A stretch of DNA of 53,916 nucleotides from Thermoplasmata archaeon (GTDB lineage Archaea; Thermoplasmatota; Thermoplasmata; Lutacidiplasmatales; UBA184): NCBI GenBank assembly GCA_021819135.1, contig JAKASE010000015.1:1-53916 (forward strand), given 5' to 3'. Numbering within the stretch: position 1 is the stretch's first letter; each line of letters opens with the position of its first letter. Below are positions 32,948 to 41,607 of the stretch, one piece after another. The notes under the pieces are model-generated. The model was not told the origin of the DNA and searched no databases. It saw only the letters and a program-made list of their open reading frames with translations. Position numbers and translations under genes: made by a program.

Positions 32948-34315
32948 GTGAAGGAGACTTCGGCACACGGTCCCCGCTGGGAGGATATTTTCCACGGGTA
33001 CGACGTCCGGGCCCGTTTTCCAAAGCCGGTGGGGCCGGCCGCCGCCCACCGAATAGGCGTTGCGGTGGCTCGAGCCTTCCCCGGACCCTTCCTCGTAGGC
33101 CGGGACACTCGAGAGGAATCGAGGAGGTTCGAGCGTGCGCTCGTCCGAGGACTCCGGAAGGGAGGCGCGCCCGTGGTCCGGCTGGGGATCGTCCCGACGC
33201 CCGAGATGGCGTTCCACGCCCAACGTCAAAGGCGGCCAGCCCTGGTCGTCACTCCCTCGCACAATCCCCTCGGATATGTCGGTCTGAAGGGGTTCTCCGC
33301 GGCCGGCCGGCTCTGGGATCGCGAATGGTCGGCGATCGGCGAGGCCTACCGGGTGGAGACCCGAGGAGCACCTCGGCCTCGCTCCGGGCGGAGGGGGTCA
33401 CGGGCCTCCCCGGGATCGGTGGGCGGCCACGGTGCCCCGTATCGGGAGGAGTATCTCGACCATCTTGCGGCAGGATTGAACGCGCGGCGGACGATCGTGA
33501 TCGACACCCGGGGCGGCGCTACCGCCGCGCGGGCCCCTGAGGGACTCGCACGGATCGGCGCACGGGTCGTCTCCCTGAGCGACGGGTTCTCCCCCACCTT
33601 CTTCGGTCGATCGCCGGAACCGACGCCCGAGAGCCTGGGCCCCTTGCGCGACCGGATACGCGAGGAGCGCGCGGCGCTCGGCTTCGCGTTCGACGGTGAC
33701 GGCGACCGGTGCGTGTGCCTCGACGAACGAGGCTCGGTCCTCGAGCCCGAGGTGATCGCGCTCCTCCTGTACCAGGTCTTCGGGGACCGCCGACACCCGA
33801 TCGTCGCGTCCGCCGACTGTTCGCGCATTCTCGAGCGGCACGTACGCACCGTCCGGTCCCGGGTCGGCGGACGGTTCGTCACGCGCGCGATGCGACGCGC
33901 GGGGGCGGAGATCGGCGTCGAGCGTTCCGGTCACTTCTTCTTCCGGCGGTACGGGTCCGACTCGGACGGAGTGCTCACGGCATGTCTCGTAGCCCATGCC
34001 GTCGACCGCCGGGGGATGCGGATGAGCGAGATCGCCCGAGAGGTCGGACCGATCTATCGGGGGTCCCGGACCACCGACTACGAAGAGGCCGCGGAGGCCC
34101 GGCGAGCGTACCGAGCCCTCGTCGAGGCGCTGGGTGCCCGTGCGAAGGCCGATCGAGACGGGATCTCCGTCGAGTTCGACGACGGTTGGTGCCTCATCCG
34201 GCGCTCCCGCACGCAACCGTCGATCCGACTCTCCTATGAAGCGTCGAGCCGGGCGGAGCTACGGCATATCGATCGAACCGTTCGCCAATGGATCCGCGCT
34301 GCCCACCGACCTTGA
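32948..34315 (+). CDS. Phosphohexomutase (phosphomannomutase/phosphoglucosamine mutase family)
   Basis: A 455-residue alpha-D-phosphohexomutase. The active-site serine is in VVTPSHNPLGYVGLKGF, the Mg loop is FAFDGDGDRCVCLD, the sugar-binding loop is GVERSGHFFF, and the C-terminal phosphate-binding loop is RRSRTQPSIRLS. It converts hexose-6-phosphate to hexose-1-phosphate, feeding the nucleotidyltransferase at 40586-41416. Mannose, glucose, glucosamine or N-acetylglucosamine are all possible, and archaeal members are often promiscuous. The usual Gly of the C-terminal loop is Arg here (S-R-T instead of S-G/N-T). The GTG at 32948 matches a TATA-like box at the leaderless distance; an upstream ATG at 32897 is rejected. 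Confidence 0.88.
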   Translation: MKETSAHGPRWEDIFHGYDVRARFPKPVGPAAAHRIGVAVARAFPGPFLVGRDTREESRRFERALVRGLRKGGAPVVRLGIVPTPEMAFHAQRQRRPALVVTPSHNPLGYVGLKGFSAAGRLWDREWSAIGEAYRVETRGAPRPRSGRRGSRASPGSVGGHGAPYREEYLDHLAAGLNARRTIVIDTRGGATAARAPEGLARIGARVVSLSDGFSPTFFGRSPEPTPESLGPLRDRIREERAALGFAFDGDGDRCVCLDERGSVLEPEVIALLLYQVFGDRRHPIVASADCSRILERHVRTVRSRVGGRFVTRAMRRAGAEIGVERSGHFFFRRYGSDSDGVLTACLVAHAVDRRGMRMSEIAREVGPIYRGSRTTDYEEAAEARRAYRALVEALGARAKADRDGISVEFDDGWCLIRRSRTQPSIRLSYEASSRAELRHIDRTVRQWIRAAHRP

Positions 34316-34354
34316 CGTGCCTCAAGGATCCCCTCGAGGCGGAGCCGCTCGCCC

Positions 34355-35449
34355 TCACTCGACCATCTTTCGGTAGAGCTCGAGGTGTCGGAGACCCACG
34401 CGTGCGAAGGTGAACTCAGAGCGCACGTACTCCCGGGCCCGGCCGCCGATCCGTTCGTGCAGGCTCGGATCGGCTAGGAGACTCGCGATCCGGTCGGCGA
34501 ACTCCTCCGGCGTTCGGGTGAGGAAGCCGGTCTCTCCGTCGTGGACGAACGCGCGATGGGCCGGGATGTCCGACGCGACTACGGGAAGACCCGAGGCCAT
34601 CGCCTCGAGGACCGCGTTCGGCATTCCCTCGAACCGGGAAGGGAACGCAAAGACGTCGGCGGCCGCCAGGTACGTCGTGATGCGGTCGTACGGGACCTCA
34701 CCCGTGAACGTTGTTCTTGCGTCGACGTCCGAGTACTGCGCCTTCAACTCCCGGAGATATCGATCCCCGAAGTGCTCCTCGTTGTACCCCCCCACGGCGA
34801 CCAGCCGGGCGCGGGGGATCTTTCGGAGCGCCTCGAGCAGCCAATCCACCCGCTTCGAGTACACGACCTTCCCGATCCAGAGGATGAGGGGAACGTCGTT
34901 CGGAAGGCCCAGGGTGGACCGCGCCTCCTCCCGGGACGGCCGCCGCTCAAAGCGACCGAAATCGAGGCCGTTCGGAATGTAGGTCGGGGAGAACCTCTGG
35001 TACTCCTCCGCAAGAGCCGGGGAGTTCACGACAAGCCCGGTGTCCTTCATCAGTAGCTCGAGCCCGACCCGGGTCACGGTGCTCGCGGTATGGCCGTACC
35101 GCCATCCGATCTCGGTGATCGGGTCCATCCCGTAGAGCACGGTCCTCGGATAGGCGGCGGCAAGGTAGGCCGCCGGCAGCCCGAAGTACACGTCGAAGAG
35201 CTGCACGACGTCCCAGTCGCCCCGGGTCGCTCGGATCGCGGACCGCAGGTCGGAGATCCCGCCGGGCATGCGAAGGGTCCCCACCACCCGTACCCCCGGC
35301 TCCTGGAGGAGCTCCGAGTGGGGCCCACCGGCACGCAATACGAGGTACTCCCCGTCCACCGACCGTCGAAGCTCTCGGAAAAGCTGGAGGGTTTGCAGGG
35401 CCTGCCCGCCCCCCTTGTCGAGGTGCGAACCGACGAAGAGCACCTTCAC
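34355..35449 (-). CDS. GT4-family glycosyltransferase
   Basis: A 364-residue GT-B glycosyltransferase starting with the strand VKVLFVGSHLDKGGGQALQ. The donor half shows YIPNGLDFGRFERRP, LILWIGKVVYSKRVDWLLEAL and SRFEGMPNAVLEAMASGLPVV, with a complete E-x7-E motif. All elements of GT4 are intact. GTG at 35449 is chosen because it begins the first strand and a TATA-like sequence (35482-35492) lies about 35 bases upstream; the open frame to 35614 is low-complexity. Cytoplasmic; likely adds a hexose to a lipid-linked intermediate. It converges on the mutase gene. Confidence 0.87.
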   Translation of the reverse strand: MKVLFVGSHLDKGGGQALQTLQLFRELRRSVDGEYLVLRAGGPHSELLQEPGVRVVGTLRMPGGISDLRSAIRATRGDWDVVQLFDVYFGLPAAYLAAAYPRTVLYGMDPITEIGWRYGHTASTVTRVGLELLMKDTGLVVNSPALAEEYQRFSPTYIPNGLDFGRFERRPSREEARSTLGLPNDVPLILWIGKVVYSKRVDWLLEALRKIPRARLVAVGGYNEEHFGDRYLRELKAQYSDVDARTTFTGEVPYDRITTYLAAADVFAFPSRFEGMPNAVLEAMASGLPVVASDIPAHRAFVHDGETGFLTRTPEEFADRIASLLADPSLHERIGGRAREYVRSEFTFARVGLRHLELYRKMVE

Positions 35450-35771
35450 GGTCCACTCTTCAGGTCGTACGAGCGCGCTCAGATAGCCTATGCGGAGGGC
35501 CGAGTCGACGCCGCGATCTGGAACCGTCTCGTGGTCAGACGACCCGGAGCGGTCGGAGGGCGCTCGGTCCTGCGTGCCCGACTGATGGGTTCGTTCCGGC
35601 CGAGGCACAACCACCGGCCGGCCAAGGGCACCTCGCGGCGGACACTTCGGAGGCCCGCGCGCAGACCCGAGTCACCGCCGTGAAGCGTCCGAGAGACAAT
35701 ATGCGCATCGATGCGCACCTATCCGCGTCTTTAGTAACGCGTATATATGCGCATAATCCTGTATTCGGACG
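35450..35771. other. 322-base divergent regulatory region
   Basis: Between a GT4 gene (minus) and a surface-protein gene (plus). The left 230 bases hold only the weak minus promoter at 35482-35492. The last 75 bases are unusually AT-rich and carry the palindrome and TATA described separately. No gene is seen. Confidence 0.5.
35702..35754 (+). promoter_or_regulatory. Palindromic operator and TATA box of surface-protein gene
   Basis: A perfect 16-base palindrome TGCGCATCGATGCGCA spans 35702-35717. The hexamer TGCGCA recurs at 35748-35753 inside ATGCGCAT, overlapping the TATA box GTATATATG (35741-35749). The TATA centre is about 27 bases before the ATG at 35772, so the message would be leaderless. 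Three copies of one half-site around a promoter suggest a regulator that binds cooperatively and occludes TBP. No regulator gene is adjacent. Confidence 0.6.
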
Positions 35772-38114
35772 ATGGCTTCGTGGACTTCCGGCGAGCAGAG
35801 ATGCCCGCGCCCGCCGGTCGTCACGGCCGCGTGGGTCGTTATCCTGCTCGTCATCGGAGGGCTGCTAGTCTATGCGACCCCCCTGGCCAAGAGCGTAGCG
35901 CCCCCGTCCCCGCACTCGTTGGGTTCGGTCACCTCGAGCGCGGGGTCGAACTATTCGCTCGTGGTCGACGTGAACAGTGGGGACTCCACCGCGATCAGCT
36001 ACATTACGCAGAACGTCGCTCCCCGCCTCGTCTCCGGCGATACGCTCGACATCACGGTGGACCCCAGCATCACGATCACCTCCGCCAAGATCTCCCAGGT
36101 GAACACGCTGGCGAAGCAGCTCGCCGCGGCGGCCCCGGGGGGCGTGCGCATCGCGGACCACACCGGCTACATCCCCCAGATCGGCGCGCTCGCGAACGGT
36201 TCGGCCTCCCCGATCTACGGGGTCGCGGCCACGTACGAGCCGGTCGGGGCCACCTCGGGGCTCCCCGGCACGCAGGCGTTCGGGGACTCCTACTTCTCGG
36301 AGACCCACAACCTCACCCAGGCGAAGGGCCTCGCGTCGATCGCCTATCCGACCGGTAGTCACATCCTGAGGACCACCCCGCTCTGGAACTACGGCGAGTA
36401 CGCCTCCCATGTCGGTCAGGAATGGGTCGAGACCCAGGAGTACTGCTACGCGAGCACCAGCAGCTTCGCGTCGGCCGTGCAGACCATGATCGGCCAGTTC
36501 CAGCAGGCCGGCCAGCCGCTCTCCAAGCTCGCCGTCCAGGTGAGCATCGGCGGCAACAAGACGAACTTCGTCACCCCCACCGCCGCCGTCGCGTGCGTCA
36601 ACGCGGCGCTCGCCGAGGGGATTACCTCGATCTATCTCTGGACCGAGGGCGGGTACGAGTCCTGGCTCGGAACAACCATCGCCGATCTCCAGCGGGGCTC
36701 CGCCCCGGCGAACGTGACGGCAGCCCTCGGGGCCAACCCGTCGACCATCACGCTCGGGGCGCAGGTCACCTTCACCACCAGCGCCGCGGGCGGATACCCT
36801 CCCTATTCGTATGCCTACACATCGCTGCCTAAAGGGTGCGCTTCCGCCAACATCTCGACCCTCCAGTGCACGCCGACCGCGAGCGGAGTGTTCTCCAAGA
36901 TCGGGGTCACGGTCACGGATAGTCACGGTCAACAGGCCTCCGCCTCGACCACGCTCACGGTCGATTCCCCTCCCCCGAACTCCTACGCCATCAAGTTCGT
37001 CGAGACCGGGCTGCCCTCGGGGCATCGCTGGAACGTCACCCTCGCCGGTCAGACGGTCGCCTCGACCAACACGACCGTTACCTTCCACCAGACGAACGGC
37101 GCGTACCGCTACTCGGTCGCGACGCCGCTCTGGGGGGCGACCGGCGTGCGGTTCGTCGCCTCTCCGCCGAACGGCACCGTGACGGTGTCGAACGCGTCGG
37201 CGTCGGTGCCGATCGCATACGCCACGCAGTACAACCTCTCCGTCACGGTATCACCGGTCGGCACCGGCACCGCGAGCCCGTCGGGCGGGTGGACCGCCGC
37301 GGGCTCCGTGGTCCCGCTGTCCGCCACGCCCGCTTCGGGGTACCTCTTCTCCCAGTGGGTCGGTAGCGGGGTCGGGAGCTACTCCGGGACCGCCCCCTCC
37401 GCCGAGTTCACGATCGCGGGGCCGGTGAGCGAGGTGGCGGACTTCACGCCCGTCAACAGCACGAACTCCACCAGTCCGACCTATCCGCTCACGCTCGCGG
37501 TCACGGGACTCCCCGCCGGGGAGAACTGGAGCGTCGTGCTCAACGGCGCGCGCTGGACCACCGATCAGACCGAGATCACGGTCCCAGGGTGGAACGGCAC
37601 GGTCTCCTACGCGTTCGAGACCCCGATCCCGGTCTCCTCGACCGTCGAGTACGTCGCCGACCCGAACTCCGGGTCGGCCAATCTCTCCTCGGCGCCCGCG
37701 ACGGTCACCATGGCCTACGGGACCGATGCCTGGCTCGCCGGGGTCGCGAGCGGGTCCGGCCAGGTCAACGTGACGCCCGCCGCGAGCGGGTGGTACCGGG
37801 TCGGCACGCAGGTGGAGTTCCGGGCGACGGCGCCGGCGGGCGTGGTCTTTGCCTACTGGAACGGCACGGGCAACGGGAGCTACACGGGCCAGGCGAACCC
37901 GGTCCGCATCGTGATCGGGGGACCGATCGTGGAGGTCGCGGTCTTCGAGCCCGCGACCGCCGCCTCCGGGGGCGGGAGCGGCACGAGCTCGCTCAGCGCC
38001 CTGCTCTCCGAGCTCGAGGTGCCGATCCTGGTCCTGTCGGTGATCGGGGTACTGGTCGCGATGAACCTCGGGGTCCGGCTGGTCTCCTCCGCGCGAAGGA
38101 TGCGCCGCAAGTAG
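35772..38114 (+). CDS. Surface protein with unrecognised ~250-residue domain, Ig-like and repeat modules
   Basis: A 780-residue exported protein. An N-terminal helix lies at residues 16-36. Residues about 59-308 form a domain also present at residues 360-612 of the protein at 46652-49879: shared blocks are ATYEPxGAT, IAYPTG, WVETQ and AGxPLSKLAVQV. It looks alpha/beta, perhaps a TIM barrel, with candidate acidic residues; I cannot name it. An Ig-like module with two cysteines (about 318-405), GLPSGHRWNVTLAG-type repeats, and two modules with GYLFSQWVGSGVGSYSG or similar (like divergent InlB B-repeats) follow. It ends with a membrane helix and ARRMRRK, so most of it is outside. The leaderless ATG is well supported. 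Confidence 0.85.
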   Translation: MASWTSGEQRCPRPPVVTAAWVVILLVIGGLLVYATPLAKSVAPPSPHSLGSVTSSAGSNYSLVVDVNSGDSTAISYITQNVAPRLVSGDTLDITVDPSITITSAKISQVNTLAKQLAAAAPGGVRIADHTGYIPQIGALANGSASPIYGVAATYEPVGATSGLPGTQAFGDSYFSETHNLTQAKGLASIAYPTGSHILRTTPLWNYGEYASHVGQEWVETQEYCYASTSSFASAVQTMIGQFQQAGQPLSKLAVQVSIGGNKTNFVTPTAAVACVNAALAEGITSIYLWTEGGYESWLGTTIADLQRGSAPANVTAALGANPSTITLGAQVTFTTSAAGGYPPYSYAYTSLPKGCASANISTLQCTPTASGVFSKIGVTVTDSHGQQASASTTLTVDSPPPNSYAIKFVETGLPSGHRWNVTLAGQTVASTNTTVTFHQTNGAYRYSVATPLWGATGVRFVASPPNGTVTVSNASASVPIAYATQYNLSVTVSPVGTGTASPSGGWTAAGSVVPLSATPASGYLFSQWVGSGVGSYSGTAPSAEFTIAGPVSEVADFTPVNSTNSTSPTYPLTLAVTGLPAGENWSVVLNGARWTTDQTEITVPGWNGTVSYAFETPIPVSSTVEYVADPNSGSANLSSAPATVTMAYGTDAWLAGVASGSGQVNVTPAASGWYRVGTQVEFRATAPAGVVFAYWNGTGNGSYTGQANPVRIVIGGPIVEVAVFEPATAASGGGSGTSSLSALLSELEVPILVLSVIGVLVAMNLGVRLVSSARRMRRK

Positions 38115-38192
38115 CCCGTTCGGCGGAGCCCGCACGATCGGACCGCCCGCCGTCTCACTCCGGGCGCCAATTCGCGTCAGCGCCGGTGGGAG

Positions 38193-38204
38193 GGTTTATT
38201 ATCG
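38193..38204 (+). promoter_or_regulatory. TATA-like box of the glmS operon
   Basis: GGTTTATTATCG centred about 60 bases before the glmS ATG, giving a leader of about 35 bases. No glmS ribozyme-like structure is apparent in this short leader. Confidence 0.55.
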
Positions 38205-38259
38205 CCTCTCCTGATTTGGGCGCAGCCCGGCCAGCGCCGGGTACCGGGGGTTCGCGTCG

Positions 38260-40041
38260 ATGTGCGGCATTGCGGGCTACGTGGGTCTCCGGCCCGCCGC
38301 TCCGATCATCCTCGAGTGCCTGAAGCGTCTCGAATACCGGGGGTACGACTCTTGCGGCCTTGCGGTCGAGTCCGGCGGTCCCCTCGTCGTACGAAAGACC
38401 GTCGGGTCGATTGACCACTTCCAGGAGGAGATCGCCGCTCTGGCCCCCCAGGGGACGACGGGGATCGGCCACACGCGATGGGCGACCCACGGCAAGGTCG
38501 ACGAGCGGAACGCCCACCCGCATGTCTCGTGCGACGGGTCGATCGCGATCGTCCACAACGGGGTGATCGAGAACGCGGACCGACTGCGGGTGGAGCTCAC
38601 CCAGCGAGGCCACCGGTTCACCTCGGACACCGACTCCGAGGTGGTCGCGCACCTGTTGGAGGAGGACGTGCGCCAGGGCCGCTCGTTCGATCGCGCGTTC
38701 CTCGCGTTGCAGGAGTCCCTGCTCGGGACCTATGCGATCCTCGCGGTCCGCGCGGGGTCGGGAGAGATCCTCGTCACCCGTAAGGGCTCCCCGCTCGTGA
38801 TCGGGGTCGGCCCGACGGAGTACTTCCCGGCGTCCGACATCCCGAGCTTCCTCCCGATCACTCCGCGTGTCGTCTACCTCGGCGAGGACGAGTGCTTCGC
38901 CCTCGCCCCATCCGGCATGCGGCGGCTCGTGCTCGACGGGGACCGAGCGGTCCGTCGGGGGGATGTCCCGAAGCCGGACTCGGTTTCCCTCGCGCCCGAC
39001 AGCATCTCGAAGGGCAACTTCGAGCATTTCATGATCAAGGAGATCCTGGAACAGACCGGCACCCTCGAGCGCCTCATCGGCGGCGCACCCGGGGTCGTCC
39101 GGGAGATCGTCCCGCTGCTTCGCCGCGCCCACGAGCTCGTCTTTGTCGGCGCCGGCACGAGCTATCACGCCTGCCTCTTCGGCCAGTACCTCCTCGCGGC
39201 GGTGGCGCGACGGCACTCCGATGCGTACGTCTCGAGCGATTTCGAGCACCACGCCGAGCTCCTCGGTCCCGACTCGCTCGTGATCGCGCTCTCGCAATCC
39301 GGAGAGACCCGGGACACCCTCGAGGCGCTCCGCCTTGCGAAGGACCGGGGTGCCCGGACGATCGCGCTCACGAACGTGGAGCTCTCGTCGATCGCCCGTC
39401 TTACCGATCACGTCATTCCCCTGTTCTCGGGGCCGGAGCTCGCGGTCGCGGCGACGAAGTCGTACACCGCGCAGCTCGCGATCCTGGCGCTGCTCGGCCA
39501 GAGCCTCGTGTCCGACGAGGACGGGGTCCGTCCGCTCTGGCAGGCGCGGGATGCCCTGTTCAACCTTACGTCGGAGGCGGCCCGGCACCACACGCGCGAG
39601 CTCGGGCGTGAGCTCCTCGGGCCCCAGCCGGTGTTCCTCACCGGCCGCGGGCGGCACTACGTGACCGCGCTCGAGGCCGCGCTGAAGCTCAAGGAGGTCG
39701 CCGGCCTCAAGGCCGAGGCCCTCCACGGGGGAGAGATGAAGCACGGTACGCTCGCGCTCATCGAGAACGGGACCCCCGCGATCCACTTCTACGACGACCA
39801 GGACTTCACCCGGACGGAGATCGCGGCCTCCGAGCTACGGTCCCGGGGGGCCCGCATCTTCTCGGTCGGGCCGAGGCCGCTCGCGAGCTCGGACCACCAC
39901 ATCCGGGTCGATGATGCGGGGATCGCGACCCCGATCGTGCAGGTGATCCCGATGCAGATCCTCGCCTACGAGCTCGCGAAGCTCAAATCGATGGACCCGG
40001 ACCGGCCTCGCAACCTTGCGAAGTCGGTGACGGTGCCATGA
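38260..40041 (+). CDS. glmS: Glutamine-fructose-6-phosphate aminotransferase (isomerizing)
   Basis: A 593-residue GlmS with all expected parts. It makes glucosamine-6-phosphate from fructose-6-phosphate and glutamine, the entry step to amino sugars. The class II glutaminase domain begins with Met-Cys-Gly (MCGIAGYVGL), so Cys2 is the nucleophile once Met is removed, and includes RLEYRGYDSCGLAV and GIGHTRWATHG. Two SIS domains follow, with SQSGETRDTLEAL and GRGRHYVTALEAALKLKE. The C-terminus has GGEMKHGTLALIE and RPRNLAKSVTV, both typical. It is first in a three-gene operon; the next start overlaps its stop. Length is normal. Confidence 0.96.
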   Translation: MCGIAGYVGLRPAAPIILECLKRLEYRGYDSCGLAVESGGPLVVRKTVGSIDHFQEEIAALAPQGTTGIGHTRWATHGKVDERNAHPHVSCDGSIAIVHNGVIENADRLRVELTQRGHRFTSDTDSEVVAHLLEEDVRQGRSFDRAFLALQESLLGTYAILAVRAGSGEILVTRKGSPLVIGVGPTEYFPASDIPSFLPITPRVVYLGEDECFALAPSGMRRLVLDGDRAVRRGDVPKPDSVSLAPDSISKGNFEHFMIKEILEQTGTLERLIGGAPGVVREIVPLLRRAHELVFVGAGTSYHACLFGQYLLAAVARRHSDAYVSSDFEHHAELLGPDSLVIALSQSGETRDTLEALRLAKDRGARTIALTNVELSSIARLTDHVIPLFSGPELAVAATKSYTAQLAILALLGQSLVSDEDGVRPLWQARDALFNLTSEAARHHTRELGRELLGPQPVFLTGRGRHYVTALEAALKLKEVAGLKAEALHGGEMKHGTLALIENGTPAIHFYDDQDFTRTEIAASELRSRGARIFSVGPRPLASSDHHIRVDDAGIATPIVQVIPMQILAYELAKLKSMDPDRPRNLAKSVTVP

Positions 40042-40589
40042 GCGGGTTCTCCGAAGGGAACCCGGGAACTACGCCCATCGGCGCCTCCGAGCGGCGCGCG
40101 GTCGAGGTCCGCGCCGCCATCCAGGAGGATCTGCCCGGGATCGCCGCCGTCGGCAGCGAGGCGTTCTCCGGACTGCGCCCGCTCCCGGAAGGGCGCCGAT
40201 GGGTGGAGGCCTGCTGGCGGGCCGCGCCCCGGATGCGGTACTGGGTCGCCGAGCTCGATGGGGCGATCGTGGGGTACATCCTGTGGCTCGAGAAGGGGGG
40301 GTTCCGCCAGGAGGCGGTCCTCGAGCTCGAACAGGTCGCCGTCCGGTCCACCCTCCGCGGACAGGGCGTCGGAGAGCGGCTGATCCGCGTGTCGCTCGAG
40401 GCGCTCCGCGAGACTTTGCGAGCCCGTGGCGCCCGTCTCAAGCTGATCGAGGTGACGACCGGCTCCGAGCAGGGGGCGATCGGGTTCTATGCCCGGGTCC
40501 TGGGAACGGAAGTGGCCGCCCGCATCCCCGACTTCTTCCGGGGGGACGAATTCATCCTGATCGCGCGACCCCCACCTCCCTCGTCATGA
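40038..40589 (+). CDS. GNAT-family N-acetyltransferase, possible glucosamine-phosphate acetylase
   Basis: A 183-residue GNAT protein. The acetyl-CoA pyrophosphate loop is STLRGQGVGERLI (R-x-x-G-x-G); later strands are LKLIEVTTGSEQGAIGFY and the C-terminal FILIARPP. Its ATG overlaps the glmS stop (ATGA), and its own stop overlaps the next start, so it is translationally coupled between an amino-sugar-forming and a nucleotide-sugar-forming enzyme. That strongly suggests it acetylates glucosamine-6-phosphate (as eukaryotic GNA1) or glucosamine-1-phosphate, but a RimI-like protein acetylase cannot be excluded from sequence alone. The first ~25 residues are low-complexity. Confidence 0.85.
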   Translation: MSGFSEGNPGTTPIGASERRAVEVRAAIQEDLPGIAAVGSEAFSGLRPLPEGRRWVEACWRAAPRMRYWVAELDGAIVGYILWLEKGGFRQEAVLELEQVAVRSTLRGQGVGERLIRVSLEALRETLRARGARLKLIEVTTGSEQGAIGFYARVLGTEVAARIPDFFRGDEFILIARPPPPSS

Positions 40590-41416
40590 ACCCCGCGGAC
40601 CGCGGGAAGCTCCCGGAGGGCGGTGCGACCGGCCCGATCTCGGACGTGGAGGGAGTGCTCCTCTGCGCGGGGGTCGGGAAGCGGCTCGGGGCCCTCACCG
40701 CCGATCGGCCGAAGGCGCTCGTGCCGGTCGCCGGACGACCGGTACTCAACTATCACCTGACCGCCTGGCAGGAGGTCGGGATCCGCCGTGCAGTACTGGT
40801 CACCGGCCACCTGCGCGAGCAGGTCGAGGAGTACGTCGGGGACGGCGCGCGGTTCGGGCTCGAGGTCGATTACGCCTTCCAGCCGGAGCGCCGGGGGACC
40901 GGTGATGCCCTCCGGGCTGCCCGGGGGAGCGTCCGGACCCCCTGGCTGCTGGTCGGCTACGCGGACGTCTTCTTCGGGGAGGGCGTCTCGCTGTGGAGAA
41001 GGCTCGTTGCCGACCGGCGGCCGAAGATCGTGGGCGCCCGGGTCCCGAACGCGGGAAGCTACGGCCGGCTCCTCGTCGACCACGAGGGCTCGGGCGGCCA
41101 TCTCCTCGGGATCCAGGAGAAGGACCGGCTCCCGACCCCAGGACTTGTCAATGCGGGTGCCTACCTGCTCCCGCATCGGGTCCTCGAGCTCACGGAGTCC
41201 ATCGCACCATCGCCCCGGGGCGAGTTCGAGCTCACCGACGCAGTAACGGCATGGATCGCCGAGGGCGGGGAGGTCGAGGTCGTGCCGACCCCGAGCTGGG
41301 TCGATATCGGGACGCCGGAGCACCTCGAGACGGCGAGCCGTATGGCCCGGGAGTCCTCGAACCCTCCCTCAGGGGTTCCCGGTTCACCTCGACCGGCCCG
41401 TGATCATGATGAATAA
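40586..41416 (+). CDS. Sugar-1-phosphate nucleotidyltransferase
   Basis: A 276-residue NTP-transferase-fold enzyme. The nucleotide loop is LCAGVGKRLGAL followed by RPKALVPVAGRPVL, and YADVFFGEG gives the metal-binding acidic residue. VNAGAYLLP and PSWVDIGTPEHLE are later family motifs. It couples a hexose-1-phosphate to UTP, GTP or dTTP. Unlike bacterial GlmU and many archaeal homologues, it has no C-terminal left-handed beta-helix, so acetylation must come from another protein, presumably the adjacent GNAT. The ATG at 40586 overlaps the previous stop; the longer open frame from 40199 is rejected. The ~25-residue C-terminal tail is low-complexity. Confidence 0.9.
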   Translation: MNPADRGKLPEGGATGPISDVEGVLLCAGVGKRLGALTADRPKALVPVAGRPVLNYHLTAWQEVGIRRAVLVTGHLREQVEEYVGDGARFGLEVDYAFQPERRGTGDALRAARGSVRTPWLLVGYADVFFGEGVSLWRRLVADRRPKIVGARVPNAGSYGRLLVDHEGSGGHLLGIQEKDRLPTPGLVNAGAYLLPHRVLELTESIAPSPRGEFELTDAVTAWIAEGGEVEVVPTPSWVDIGTPEHLETASRMARESSNPPSGVPGSPRPARDHDE

Positions 41417-41566
41417 CATCTCTTGCCCGCCCGGGCCCGATCGAGGGGGCACGGGATCGGCTCCGCCCCGCCACCGGGACGGCCCGAGAATCGAGGAGCG
41501 GAGCCCCTGGACCCCCGGTATCAATTCCGGTTCCCGCGCGAGAATCTAGATTGCGTGGAGCGCGCC

Positions 41567-41575
41567 CTTTAAGTG
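41567..41575 (+). promoter_or_regulatory. TATA-like box of GT2 gene
   Basis: CTTTAAGTG centred about 37 bases before the GTG at 41608. It lies downstream of the TTG at 41551, arguing for the later start. Confidence 0.45.
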
Positions 41576-41607
41576 TTATCCAACGCCTCCGGCGTCTGCG
41601 CCTCCGG

